The notes: generated by a model from the sequence alone, not told the origin. A DNA stretch of 64,000 bases from JBGSKV01 sp041740975 (GCA_041740975.1 JBGSKV010000105.1:17813-81812), one strand, 5' to 3'; numbered from the stretch's first letter, positions 17,588 to 26,591 are shown. Numbers and translations are program-made.

Positions 17588-18256
17588 TTAAAGTTGGACC
17601 ATATTTGCTTTTAGCTGATGGAACCAACTGGCGGTGTCAAACTCTTGCAGAAGTTTTTGACAATGTTGCTTGGCATCTTCAGAACTCATCTGACTCTTGT
17701 CACCATCAATGACAATGCCGCGAAGTTCTTTATATGCTGTTTCCAGATCATTGTTGATAATAAATTCATGATAATGCAGTGCTGACTCAATCTCTTTCTT
17801 CGCAGTATTAATCCGGCGCCAGCGTTTATCCAAGGTGTCTGTCCCGCGCTTCTCTAAACGATTCCAAAGTGACTGGGCCGTCGGCGGTAAAATAAAAATA
17901 GAAACCGCATTGTCGAGGTATATCCGAGCATTCGTCCAACCCTGAACATCTATTTCAAGGATGGGAACGCGGCCTTTATTTTGAATTCTTTTGAGTTCGT
18001 CCACGCCGGTGCCTTTGAGGTCGCCAAACACTTCAGCCCATTCCAACATTTCGTTTCTTTTTACACGATTTCGAAATTCTTCTTCCGAAATAAAATGATA
18101 ATCAACGCCGTCTTGTTCGCCATCACGGCGTTTGCGGGCGGTATAACTCACTGTAAACTCTAGGCTGGGATTTTCTTGCACAAGGCGTCTGTTCAGGGTG
18201 GTTTTACCCGTACCTGAGGGAGCTGAAATGACGAATACTTTTCCTTGATATCGCAA
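17588..18256 (-). CDS. gmk: Guanylate kinase
   Basis: Gmk phosphorylates GMP to GDP. The P-loop 'FVISAPSGTGKTTLNRRLV' is at residues 8-26, followed by 'FTVSYTARKRRDGEQDGVDY' (GMP-binding Arg/Ser/Tyr region) and 'ILEIDVQGWTNARI'. One segment is unusual: where relatives have 'FGNYYGT', this protein has 'FGDLKGTGVDEL', losing the Tyr that stacks near the guanine. Length (222) is normal. The start is TTG at 18256 with GAGAGATC upstream. It is the first gene of a three-gene operon with rsh, linking GTP supply and alarmone synthesis. Confidence 0.92.
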   Translation of the reverse strand: MRYQGKVFVISAPSGTGKTTLNRRLVQENPSLEFTVSYTARKRRDGEQDGVDYHFISEEEFRNRVKRNEMLEWAEVFGDLKGTGVDELKRIQNKGRVPILEIDVQGWTNARIYLDNAVSIFILPPTAQSLWNRLEKRGTDTLDKRWRRINTAKKEIESALHYHEFIINNDLETAYKELRGIVIDGDKSQMSSEDAKQHCQKLLQEFDTASWFHQLKANMVQL

Positions 18257-18296
18257 TGTGATCTCTCAATTCGGCATTCAGTTTAGCTACACCCTT

Positions 18297-18324
18297 TTGA
18301 CAAAAGCTGCAGTAGTTTTGTTAT
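18297..18324 (+). promoter_or_regulatory. Putative sigma70-like promoter upstream of the aromatic amino acid hydroxylase
   Basis: A perfect TTGACA (18297-18302), 16-nt spacer and TGTTAT (18319-18324, 4 of 6 matches). It lies about 180 nt before the hydroxylase start in the gap divergent from gmk. The long leader would be unusual, so a second promoter may exist; nothing else clear is seen in this 247-nt gap. Confidence 0.4.
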
Positions 18325-18503
18325 CGGGAGGGTCTGCGCCACCTTAAGCAGGTCGAGTATGTTTTTCCTGGCTGGTTTTTTAGGCATAACCATTTAATAA
18401 TACAGTTTTTTGTTAGGCACCGGGACCTGTAGCCGTTTGAGTTTGGACCACTTATGGAATACTATCAGACTCAGAAATGCCCTTTGAAAGGCGGTCAAAT
18501 AAG

Positions 18504-20258
18504 ATGACGGTGGAAAGCAGCGCCTCTTCATTACCAAAATACCTTCAAGTCTACTGTTCCGAACAGGACTATAGCCTATACACGCCACGCGACCACGCCG
18601 CATGGCGATATATCATGCGACAGAATCGAGCTTTTTTTCAGAAGCATGCCGTACACATTTACTTAGAAGGCCTGAAGAAAACCGGAATCCCCATCAACCG
18701 CATCCCCCGAATCTCGGACATGGACACCTGTCTCGGTGAGTTTGGTTGGGGTGCCGTTCCCGTGTCAGGATTTATTCCACCTTCCGCTTTCTTGGATTTC
18801 CAAGCCCGTAGAATTCTTCCGATCGCGACGCAAATGCGGCGTGTCGAAAATATCGCTTACACGCCTGCACCCGATATTGTGCATGAAGCCGCAGGGCATG
18901 CGCCCATCATCGCTGATAAACATTATCGCCAATACCTCGCCAACTACGCTGCTGTTGCTCAAAAGACGATTATGTCGCGTGAAGATTTGGAGGTTTACGA
19001 AGCGATTCGAAGGCTGTCCGATATCAAAGAAAACCCCGCGACATCGCAAGCCGAAATCGACCAAGCAAATATCGAACTCGACAAGGCCTACAGCAACCTC
19101 AGCTTCACTAGCGAAGCGACGAAGGTCGGTCGCATGGCATGGTGGACGGTTGAATATGGTCTGATCCAGACGGCAGAGGAATTGAAAATTTTCGGTGCTG
19201 GACTTTTATCTTCTGTTGGTGAAAGTCAGTTTTGCTTATCTTCCCAAATCAAAAAAGTTCCCATGAGCCTGGATTGCGTGAATGTCGGTTACGATATCAC
19301 CAAACCTCAACCTCAGCTCTTTGTGGCGCAGTCATGGGAACATCTTTCTGCAGTATTGCAAGAGTTCTCCAATACGCTTAGTTTTACGATTGGAGGAAAA
19401 TACGGTCTTGATATGGCTATTAGAGCCGAGACGGTGAACACGGTCGTACTGGATACGGGTGTAGAAATCAGTGGTTATCTAAAATCATACGAACTCGATC
19501 AAAACGGGCATCTCACCTTCATTGAATATGACGGCGCCACGCAACTTAGCTGCGAGGGGGAAGAAATCGCACGACGAGATCCCGGCACGTCTCGCGCAGG
19601 AGCCTCATCACCACTGGGACGGTTGCACGGGCAAGAAAGCGCCTTGATTCAAAAACATCACACCCAGACTTTGGGACTCGGGAACGTCGGCGATGCAGTC
19701 GACTTGATGTACGTGAGCGGCTATCGAGTTGTCGGAAAATTAGAACGAATGCACTGGCATCATGATCACCTGATGTTTCTCGATATTTCACAGGCCAAAT
19801 GCATGACTCCGCAAGGGACGGAACTTGATATTGTCAGAAATTATCGCGTCGCCTTCGGCGAAAAAGCGACATCTGTTTACGGCGGCGCCAGCAGCCGCGA
19901 TAGCTTTGGCGATTATGACATGGGTAAGGCTTCGACTAATCCTGGACCGACTTCGTTGAGTGATCGCGATCATTGGCTGGGAGACATTTATCAGTCAGTT
20001 CGCAGTACGCGTGAAAACGTGAATAGCAAATTTTCAACTCTCGAAATCAAGTGCAAGACGGTTTTAGAAGAGTTCCCTACCGAGTGGTTGTTGGGTTTAG
20101 AAATCATCGAAGCCGCTCAACAGTTTTTCGGCAAACACCCGAGTGACACGCCTATACTCAAAGATATTCAGAATGTTGTCCTCGCCAATACCGATCACAA
20201 CACGACGAACCGAGAACTGATCCGACGAGGACTTGAACTTCTGCCTGTACCGGATTAG
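18504..20258 (+). CDS. Long-form aromatic amino acid hydroxylase (phenylalanine 4-monooxygenase-like)
   Basis: A pterin- and iron-dependent hydroxylase. The catalytic core (residues ~1-300) shows the ferrous-iron ligands in 'PAPDIVHEAAGHAPI' (HExxGH type) and 'WWTVEYGLI' (the glutamate), as in phenylalanine hydroxylases. The protein is 584 residues, about twice the usual ~270-300 for bacterial PhhA; the extra C-terminal half (about 310-584) has no domain I recognise and no obvious membrane segment. The ATG at 18504 is preferred over 18477 because AAAGGCGG lies about 9 nt upstream. The role is probably Phe to Tyr conversion in catabolism or pigment formation; substrate is inferred. Confidence 0.88.
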   Translation: MTVESSASSLPKYLQVYCSEQDYSLYTPRDHAAWRYIMRQNRAFFQKHAVHIYLEGLKKTGIPINRIPRISDMDTCLGEFGWGAVPVSGFIPPSAFLDFQARRILPIATQMRRVENIAYTPAPDIVHEAAGHAPIIADKHYRQYLANYAAVAQKTIMSREDLEVYEAIRRLSDIKENPATSQAEIDQANIELDKAYSNLSFTSEATKVGRMAWWTVEYGLIQTAEELKIFGAGLLSSVGESQFCLSSQIKKVPMSLDCVNVGYDITKPQPQLFVAQSWEHLSAVLQEFSNTLSFTIGGKYGLDMAIRAETVNTVVLDTGVEISGYLKSYELDQNGHLTFIEYDGATQLSCEGEEIARRDPGTSRAGASSPLGRLHGQESALIQKHHTQTLGLGNVGDAVDLMYVSGYRVVGKLERMHWHHDHLMFLDISQAKCMTPQGTELDIVRNYRVAFGEKATSVYGGASSRDSFGDYDMGKASTNPGPTSLSDRDHWLGDIYQSVRSTRENVNSKFSTLEIKCKTVLEEFPTEWLLGLEIIEAAQQFFGKHPSDTPILKDIQNVVLANTDHNTTNRELIRRGLELLPVPD

Positions 20259-20267
20259 AGTCTTGAT

Positions 20268-20690
20268 ATGGAAAGTATAAATTTTGTCGTGCATCTCTTT
20301 TCTGGCGTTGGCTTTGTGGTCATTATTTATTTGTATTTGGTCAGCCGCAAAAGACACAGACTGGTGAACGAGTATTTAAATGTCGCCATCGACCCAACTG
20401 CAAAAAAGCAGCTCGCCCAGGAACCTCAACTTTTTCTAAAGCAGTTTTGTCGCGCTTTCGACATCCCTATGGATCAGACCTCAATCACCAAGTCTGAGAT
20501 CTCCAGGATAGACGCCTCACCGTGGATTCGAGCCCATCTCCAACTCGGCATCCAGAAGGTGATCTGCAGTTCTCATGCTGATCACATGCTCGTCCAAGTA
20601 GAGTTTAGAAACAATAATGAAGTCTCTAAGTTAAACTTAGATAAACTTAAAGCTTCCCTTGGTCCACAGGCAGAGATAAAATTAGGATAG
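20268..20690 (+). CDS. Membrane-anchored protein of unknown function
   Basis: 140 residues with one N-terminal transmembrane segment (about 5-25, 'FVVHLFSGVGFVVIIYLYLV') followed by a basic stop-transfer 'SRKRHR', so the rest is probably cytoplasmic. The soluble part is mixed alpha/beta and has no recognisable motif. It starts 9 nt after the hydroxylase and is likely in the same transcript as the following lipoprotein. Confidence 0.68.
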   Translation: MESINFVVHLFSGVGFVVIIYLYLVSRKRHRLVNEYLNVAIDPTAKKQLAQEPQLFLKQFCRAFDIPMDQTSITKSEISRIDASPWIRAHLQLGIQKVICSSHADHMLVQVEFRNNNEVSKLNLDKLKASLGPQAEIKLG

Positions 20691-20720
20691 CCCCCACGCT
20701 CGAATATTCAGAGGTCCATT

Positions 20721-21725
20721 ATGATGAGAATGCTGATTTTATTTTGCACACTTTTTACAGTCATAAGCTGCCAAACGACATCGAAAGTAGCTTCCCTTGA
20801 AAAGTTCAAAAACGTCAAGCTTGACGGACAGACGCCAACGCAACTTGCCATCGACGTCGCCTCCGAGCGCGGTACGGAAAGCATTCAATATGTAAGCCAG
20901 CTGATTACAAAGCGCAAAGCATGGCCGCAAGTCTATCCAACTATTGTGAACCGGATCGAAAAAAATAGAAAATACTCGCAAGTCGAACTTTTCAATTTGG
21001 CGATGCTTTACCAATCTGGCCCAGGCGAAGCGAATACGTCCTTTGTGCAAAATCTTTTGGCCAGTTCCGATTCATTTATGAATAAACTTGGCTGGTATAT
21101 AGCCGCTTCAAAACCATCCCCCAAAATTGCCTTAGTCTTAGATAATGCATTATCCACAATTTTAACGAATAGCAACTCGTCGCGACTGCATGAGCCGATG
21201 ATGGCTATGGCAGTCAGTCAGAATAATTTACGCAGCGCCTACAGCATCATGCGCCAAAGTCTCATGCAAACAGGTATCGAGCAGTTTGCAGAAGCCATGA
21301 TTCATTTAAACCCAAGTCAAGCTTCCGAAGATTTTTTGGAGTACCTCAATCTAGCCCCAACGGAAGAGCTCCGCCAACTTACGATTAGCAGCGTCAATGT
21401 TACCACTTGCCAAATTATCCTCATGCATATGCAAAAATCTCCTCCATCCATTCATAATCCAAAATTTCAGCAGATTTTTGTTTTTGCCGTGGCTCGAAAC
21501 CAATCCCTTTCGGAAATGGCAGCGGGCGTCCTTGAATCGCAATTTACAAGAAATCGTCGATATTTAGCGGCTCTTCTCGCGCGCACGCCTGAGTGGTTAC
21601 AGATAGCTTATGTTGAAGACGCGAAACACGACATGACTGCGCATAAAAAATTATTTTTGACCGATTTGCGCAACACCACACCACATGAAGATGTCGTTTT
21701 CGAAATTAACTCTTCAATGCGTTAA
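20721..21725 (+). CDS. Putative lipoprotein of unknown function
   Basis: 334 residues. A signal peptide ends in the lipobox-like 'LFTVISC' (Cys at about residue 17), so lipid anchoring is likely. The remainder is helix-rich and resembles HEAT/TPR-like repeats ('LFNLAMLYQSGPGEAN', 'MNKLGWYIAASKPSPK'), without a specific family. It is 30 nt after the 20268 gene, and its 3' end overlaps the convergent hydrolase by 20 nt. Confidence 0.7.
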   Translation: MMRMLILFCTLFTVISCQTTSKVASLEKFKNVKLDGQTPTQLAIDVASERGTESIQYVSQLITKRKAWPQVYPTIVNRIEKNRKYSQVELFNLAMLYQSGPGEANTSFVQNLLASSDSFMNKLGWYIAASKPSPKIALVLDNALSTILTNSNSSRLHEPMMAMAVSQNNLRSAYSIMRQSLMQTGIEQFAEAMIHLNPSQASEDFLEYLNLAPTEELRQLTISSVNVTTCQIILMHMQKSPPSIHNPKFQQIFVFAVARNQSLSEMAAGVLESQFTRNRRYLAALLARTPEWLQIAYVEDAKHDMTAHKKLFLTDLRNTTPHEDVVFEINSSMR

Positions 21726-22596
21726 CTTGCTGCAAAAAATACTCTGACACGAGATCACTGACCTCGGTATAAAACGGTAATGTCAAATGAGTTGCATTTT
21801 GTACAACGGCACCTTGTGTGCCTGGTAAACGACGTAACAAACCCTCGTAACACTCTTTGCTCGCAACTCGATCCTCCGAGCCATAAATTAATAGTGTCGG
21901 AACTGGGCAAGGTCCACTTACCGAAGTCAAATCCGATAGCATTTGGTCGACAAAAGCATACATTTTAAAACCAGGGGCCTTTTTCTTTAGTCGAACGGGC
22001 ATTTCCCCTCGCTTGAACGGCCCAAATGGCGGAACAAAATCCCACCAATCATATTGATCGAACCATTGCCTAACGCGTGCGTCCATTGCACTCAAAGTCA
22101 GTTCGCGCCCCACCAAGGGCCAAATGACTTTCGCATGTGTCGGCGTCGAAATGATCGCCGTCGCTTTGACTCCATAGGTTAACAAATAATTTAAATTCTG
22201 AATTACTATTGCTCCACCGAAGCTATGGCCGACGACAAAAATATGGGGAGCTTGATAGCGTTTGATAAATTCTGAAAACGCATCGGCCATGCACTCCGCG
22301 ATGGTTTCACTGTCCAACGTAGACGAACTGTTTCGCCCATGACCATCAAGATCAAAAGTGAAGATATTGAATCCGGCATCCAGCCACCGACGAAACATAT
22401 GAACGTATGGGTAAAACGCATCGCTACCGAAACCATGCAAAAAGAAAATAACGGGACGATTCTCGGAAGGTTTACCAATATAATGCGCCTCGACCTCGCC
22501 GGTCTGGCGAGAGCGTTTGTAGACATGCCTGTCAACGGAAAATGTTCGGTTTCTCAACCAAGCAAAAAAAGTTTTCTTATACCTTGGAGTTCGCAA
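21706..22596 (-). CDS. Alpha/beta hydrolase
   Basis: 296 residues with the alpha/beta-hydrolase fold: oxyanion-hole 'VIFFLHGFGSDAF' (about 48-60), nucleophile elbow 'IFVVGHSFGGAIV' with Ser in GHSFGG (about 140), acid in 'TLLIYGSEDRVASKE' and the catalytic His near 'VVQNATHLTLPFY' at the C-terminus. The triad is therefore complete. Natural substrate is unknown (esterase, lipase or related). The first ~20 residues are basic ('RTPRYKKTFFAWLRNRTF') and not a typical signal peptide. Confidence 0.85.
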   Translation of the reverse strand: MRTPRYKKTFFAWLRNRTFSVDRHVYKRSRQTGEVEAHYIGKPSENRPVIFFLHGFGSDAFYPYVHMFRRWLDAGFNIFTFDLDGHGRNSSSTLDSETIAECMADAFSEFIKRYQAPHIFVVGHSFGGAIVIQNLNYLLTYGVKATAIISTPTHAKVIWPLVGRELTLSAMDARVRQWFDQYDWWDFVPPFGPFKRGEMPVRLKKKAPGFKMYAFVDQMLSDLTSVSGPCPVPTLLIYGSEDRVASKECYEGLLRRLPGTQGAVVQNATHLTLPFYTEVSDLVSEYFLQQVNALKS

Positions 22597-22701
22597 CCTT
22601 ACGCCTGCCTCTTATGCAATCAATTGACCTTTAGCAAGAATAGCCCTAGCATTTTCATAACACAATGTACTTTTAGCCATTAGACCGAAGAGAAGGAAGA
22701 C

Positions 22702-23139
22702 ATGCAAGCAAGCATGGTCACGAACATTCAGCAGTACTTGCGTGATTATGGTTGGACATTCCAACCGGTAAACGATCAAAGCTTGTTGACGGGGTGGCAG
22801 GGCAAGAACGGCCGCTTTCCACTCGAAATTAATATTAATGAAACCTGGATCCAGCTTCGTGTGAGTCCGCTCATTCATCTTGAGTTTCGCGGCAAACCTT
22901 ATGCTGAACTCGCCCGCTTTCTTTTGCAACTAAACGTCTCCACTCGACTCGTAAAAATATCCATGGAGCGTGGTGGCGATATCGAAATTTCTATGGAAGT
23001 CTTTCGTCACAATTTTGATTACCAGCAATTTTGTCGTGCGTTAGGAATTCTCGGTTATTATGCTGATACTATTTTTGATGAAATCGCATTGCACTATTCC
23101 AAACTATCTCGAAACGTCATTCGCGACTCCCTCTGTTAG
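22702..23139 (+). CDS. YbjN / type III secretion chaperone-like protein
   Basis: 145 residues with the pattern of the YbjN/CesT-type fold: an N-terminal helix ('VTNIQQYLRDYGWTFQPV'), beta strands with 'WIQLRVSPLIHL', and 'ARFLLQLNVSTRLVKISMER' followed by 'GDIEISMEVF'. Such proteins are regulators or chaperones; function here is unknown. GAAGGAAG stands just before the ATG. It precedes the Ser/Thr kinase by 150 nt on the same strand. The assignment is by general pattern, not by a diagnostic motif. Confidence 0.6.
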   Translation: MQASMVTNIQQYLRDYGWTFQPVNDQSLLTGWQGKNGRFPLEININETWIQLRVSPLIHLEFRGKPYAELARFLLQLNVSTRLVKISMERGGDIEISMEVFRHNFDYQQFCRALGILGYYADTIFDEIALHYSKLSRNVIRDSLC

Positions 23140-23288
23140 ACTGCCCCGCCCCACCTGCAAATTTGGCTACTAAAGTATTTTATCCTTTGGTTTCAGCTGT
23201 TTACGTCTATGCTGATTTGGCCTTTTTAAGTTCTAACCGATGGGAATATTAAGATTTTCTGTGTTCTTTTAGGACTTAGGATCGTTTC

Positions 23289-24212
23289 GTGGATATACCT
23301 GCAAAATTAGGCCCGTATCAGATCATGGAGAAGATTGGCTCCGGTGGTTTGGGTCGCGTTTACAAAGCAATTGACCAACGCACTGGTCAAACCGTTGCGA
23401 TAAAATTTCTGCATGAGAAGTTTGCCAATAACCGCAAGCTCCTGGGGATTTTTCATCGCGAGCTACTGATTGGATCACGTCTTCAGCATAAACATATCGT
23501 TGAGTTCGTCGATGCCCATTTCGATCCACCATTCTGCTTCATCGTATCCCGATTTATTGATGGATGGTCGGGACATTCCTTCTTAAAGATCGTCAAAAAA
23601 GTTCCACCCCTTGTCGCACTTAGTATAGTGATCGATATGATGCAAGGCATTGATTATCTCCATCTTCACGAAACAGTACATTCGGACTTATCTGCCGCCA
23701 ACTTTCTTATAGAAAAGACCGGTCGCGTTCTGGTGACAGACTTTGGATTAGCAGCCGAAGAAAACATCGAAGATTATAAGAACTTCATGGTCGGTACACC
23801 AGGGTATTACTCGCCCGAACACATCACGAACAATCCACTAACACCGGCCACAGATATTTACTGTGCGGGGCTTATTTTATTTGAGCTCATCACTGGTCGC
23901 AAGGCAGTTCCACCTTCTGCCAACACCAAAAAAGTTTTGCACTATATGAAGCGCATCCCCTTCGGTTTGATACGCTGTTCAGATAAAAAAATGGAAAAGG
24001 CGCTGCGCACCATGTTGAAATCGGCTCTCCATCCTAACCCTAGAAAGCGCATGAACAGCTCAGAGCAAATGATGTTGGCCTGCTATCAAATTCTCAAATT
24101 TTATAATATTCGATTTGCCCGGTACGCGATTAAGCAGTATTTGCAGGATCGCGGGCTCGTCCGTCAGACAACGGTTGCTGCTCCACAGGATATATATCGC
24201 GGTGCCGCTTAA
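23289..24212 (+). CDS. Soluble Hanks-type Ser/Thr protein kinase
   Basis: 307 residues holding a kinase domain and little else. Seen: glycine loop 'IGSGGLGRVYKA', ATP-binding Lys in 'TVAIKFLHE', helix-C Glu in 'FHRELLIGSRL', metal motif 'VLVTDFGLAAE' and 'GTPGYYSPEH' at the activation segment end. The catalytic loop reads HSDLSAANFL instead of HRDLKPEN, so the catalytic Asp and metal-binding Asn are kept but the loop Arg and Lys are lost. There is no transmembrane or PASTA region. The GTG start has TAGGA about 7 nt upstream. The stop lies two nucleotides before a giant inverted repeat. Confidence 0.9.
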   Translation: MDIPAKLGPYQIMEKIGSGGLGRVYKAIDQRTGQTVAIKFLHEKFANNRKLLGIFHRELLIGSRLQHKHIVEFVDAHFDPPFCFIVSRFIDGWSGHSFLKIVKKVPPLVALSIVIDMMQGIDYLHLHETVHSDLSAANFLIEKTGRVLVTDFGLAAEENIEDYKNFMVGTPGYYSPEHITNNPLTPATDIYCAGLILFELITGRKAVPPSANTKKVLHYMKRIPFGLIRCSDKKMEKALRTMLKSALHPNPRKRMNSSEQMMLACYQILKFYNIRFARYAIKQYLQDRGLVRQTTVAAPQDIYRGAA

Positions 24213-24213
24213 C

Positions 24214-24309
24214 AATCCGGGGACACCCGACTGATTACAAATTAAAAAAGCCTGCTGAAGTCAGTCAGCAGGCTTTTTTAATTCGTAATCAGTCGGGTGT
24301 CCCCGGATT
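24214..24309. terminator. Bidirectional terminator with 45-bp arms
   Basis: Arms 24214-24258 and 24265-24309 pair at 44 of 45 positions around a 6-nt loop. The core is a classic bidirectional terminator: AAAAAAGCCTGCTGA against TCAGCAGGCTTTTTT. The outer part adds a non-terminator segment containing CCGGGGACACCCGACTGAT and its complement. The hairpin fills the whole gap between the kinase stop and the convergent carbonic anhydrase stop, whose TAA it partly includes. Confidence 0.9.
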
Positions 24310-24961
24310 AATTTCTAGCGACTGTGATATCCTCTGGGTTCAATAGGTTTTCTATTGATGCGCCCATCACGGAATCAATCTGAACAACTTGTTCCAGAAT
24401 CCCTGAAAACGTGTCGTATACCCACCCTGTCACTAGTGGCGAATCGCCTTCTTTCCATGCTTGTTTGACAATTTCAGTCTGCGCAATGCGTTTGGCGCCG
24501 GACATAACATTGTAACGCGCTAATGCTTTGACTTTGTTTTCCAAACTTTCAAATTCGTCCAACTTCGCCTGATAAAAGTCACGTGTTTTCCTAGCCGTCT
24601 GCAACCAAACTTCGGTATGCGGGATCGAGCAACCTGTAATGGCCGCCTGTAAACCACCACAGCCAGTATGTCCGCACATAACGATAATTTTGACCTTCAA
24701 AACGGCTACGGCGTACTCTAAAACGCTCATTGCGCTTTCATCTTGAGGCGTAAAAATATTGGCAACATTGCGATGGACAAACAATTCACCTGGCTGGGAG
24801 CCAGTGATATCTTCCGCAGGCACCCGACTATCGGAGCAACCGATCCAAAGCACCGTAGGCTGTTGCCCACTACGCATCTGTGAAAAGAAATTGGGATTCT
24901 TCTCAGTCTTTTCTTTGACCCAGGCCTGATTGCTCATGATGATGTGTTTAAGTCGATTCAC
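24308..24961 (-). CDS. can: Beta-class carbonic anhydrase
   Basis: Interconverts CO2 and bicarbonate. Zinc ligands are visible: Cys and Asp/Arg in 'LWIGCSDSRVPAEDITG', then His and Cys in 'IIVMCGHTGCGGLQAA'. 'GELFVHRNVANIF' is also a family signature. The GTG start at 24961 gives an N-terminus (LKHIIMSNQAW) that matches the typical start of this family; an ATG at 24937 is the alternative. It overlaps the end of sulP by 14 nt, so the transporter and enzyme are co-translated. Confidence 0.93.
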   Translation of the reverse strand: MNRLKHIIMSNQAWVKEKTEKNPNFFSQMRSGQQPTVLWIGCSDSRVPAEDITGSQPGELFVHRNVANIFTPQDESAMSVLEYAVAVLKVKIIVMCGHTGCGGLQAAITGCSIPHTEVWLQTARKTRDFYQAKLDEFESLENKVKALARYNVMSGAKRIAQTEIVKQAWKEGDSPLVTGWVYDTFSGILEQVVQIDSVMGASIENLLNPEDITVARN

Positions 24962-26522
24962 GAGCTGTCCGTTTCACGCGTAAGCGAAAATTAGGTTGTT
25001 TTCCTTCAAGATCTTTCGTTTCCAAACGAATTTCTTTGAAACTGGCCACTTCTTGGAACTCTTGGATTGCATCGTAAATATCACGATCAATATACATGGC
25101 GCGACTAGCGTCTATGGTCACAGACGCTCCAACAGGAATCGAATTCAATAATCTTCGCAGAAAAACCTTGTTAGCGAATGACACATCTTTCGTGAACTTG
25201 ATGAGATAGTCCGATCTATCCGTCACGACGGTGATGGCACCGTGGTAGTTTGTTTTGGCGATCATCGCTAAGCCTACAACTATACCCAAAGACACCCCAA
25301 TCAAAATATCAGAAAATACCACTCCAACCACAGTGACTAGAAAAGGCAAAAACTGATCCATCCCTTTGCGAAAATATGCCGCAAACATTTGGGGTTGAAT
25401 CAATTTGTAGCCAATCGCGAAAAGAACCGCTGCCAAAGCCGCTAGGGGAATCTTATTGAGATAGGGTACCAGCAAAAACAGTGAAACCAAAAGCAAGACG
25501 CCATGTACGACAGACGCCAGTCGAGATGTTGCTCCCGCATAAACATTGGCCGAGGTGCGAACAATGACAGATGTTATAGGAAGTCCACCTAATAGACCGC
25601 TAATACTGTTTCCAATGCCTTGCGCAAATAATTCTCTGTTCGTGTCTGAGATGCGGCGCTGAGGGTCCATTCTGTCGGCCGCCTCCACACTCAGCAAAGT
25701 TTCTAAACTACCTATAACTGCAATTGTGAACGCTACTCCAAGAACTTTTACGTTGGTTAAAGTTTCCCAGCCTGGAAACTGGAAACCATCGCCAAGAAGA
25801 GCCATTCCGGTCGCCGGAATTTGCACGAGGTGCATGGGGTCCATTATGAAGTTTGGAAAAAAGGAGTTGAGCGATTCGCTAATCATCGTACCGCCGACAA
25901 CCGCAACGAGTGGTGCCGGAATCAATTGCAACAAAGGCACGGCTTTGAATTTTTTCTGAAGTTTTGGCCAGAAGATCATTAAGAATAAGGAAACAATAGT
26001 GATGAATACAATGGGTCCTGAAAAAGTTTTAATACTTAATAAAATCTCGGAAATCGTGTTTTCTTTATTGGTCACTTGAAAGAAAGCCATATCGCCTTCA
26101 TAGTCAAAGTCTCGTCCGAGCGCGTGCGGAATCTGCTTTAAGACAATGATAATACCTATCGCCGCCAAAAGTCCCTTCACGACACTGTTGGGAAAAAATC
26201 CAGAAAAGCGCCCTGCTCCGAAAAAACTAAAAATAATCTGAATAAGGCCTGACAAGACGACGGCCGCGAGAAAAGTTTGCCAACTACCTAAGTCGGCTAT
26301 TGCTGCGATGACGATAGCTGTCAATCCGGCAGCGGGACCTGAAATACTGAGCTGTGATCCCGATAAAAAAGCTACGACTGTGCCGCCAATAATTCCGGCG
26401 ATGAGGCCTGAGGAGATAGGAGCATTGGATGCTAAGCTAATTCCTAAACACAATGGCAAGGCGACCAGGAAGACAACAAAACCCGCAGGTATGTCTTTTC
26501 GAAGATTACTGAGAATATTCAC
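24948..26522 (-). CDS. SulP-family bicarbonate/anion transporter
   Basis: 524 residues with about 10-12 transmembrane helices of the SulP fold, beginning 'DIPAGFVVFLVALPLCLGIS' and containing 'SGSQLSISGPAAGLTAIVIA'. A shortened STAS domain lies at the C-terminus (about 455-524, 'VGASVTIDASRAMYIDRD'). Linkage to a beta-carbonic anhydrase strongly suggests bicarbonate rather than sulfate as substrate, a known SulP-CA pairing. The GTG start has GGAG 7 nt upstream. A good promoter lies at 26564-26591. Confidence 0.9.
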   Translation of the reverse strand: MNILSNLRKDIPAGFVVFLVALPLCLGISLASNAPISSGLIAGIIGGTVVAFLSGSQLSISGPAAGLTAIVIAAIADLGSWQTFLAAVVLSGLIQIIFSFFGAGRFSGFFPNSVVKGLLAAIGIIIVLKQIPHALGRDFDYEGDMAFFQVTNKENTISEILLSIKTFSGPIVFITIVSLFLMIFWPKLQKKFKAVPLLQLIPAPLVAVVGGTMISESLNSFFPNFIMDPMHLVQIPATGMALLGDGFQFPGWETLTNVKVLGVAFTIAVIGSLETLLSVEAADRMDPQRRISDTNRELFAQGIGNSISGLLGGLPITSVIVRTSANVYAGATSRLASVVHGVLLLVSLFLLVPYLNKIPLAALAAVLFAIGYKLIQPQMFAAYFRKGMDQFLPFLVTVVGVVFSDILIGVSLGIVVGLAMIAKTNYHGAITVVTDRSDYLIKFTKDVSFANKVFLRRLLNSIPVGASVTIDASRAMYIDRDIYDAIQEFQEVASFKEIRLETKDLEGKQPNFRLRVKRTAREST

Positions 26523-26563
26523 GAAGATCTCCGAGATTGGTCCATGGTTGAGATTAGGACCCT

Positions 26564-26591
26564 ATCATACTTATTTTGCGAACTTATTCAA
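26564..26591 (-). promoter_or_regulatory. Promoter of the sulP-can operon
   Basis: On the minus strand TTGAAT (26586-26591), a 16-nt spacer and TATGAT (26564-26569, 5 of 6 matches). It leaves a leader of about 35 nt before the GTG start of sulP. It is the only sigma70-like pair I see in this gap. Confidence 0.55.
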
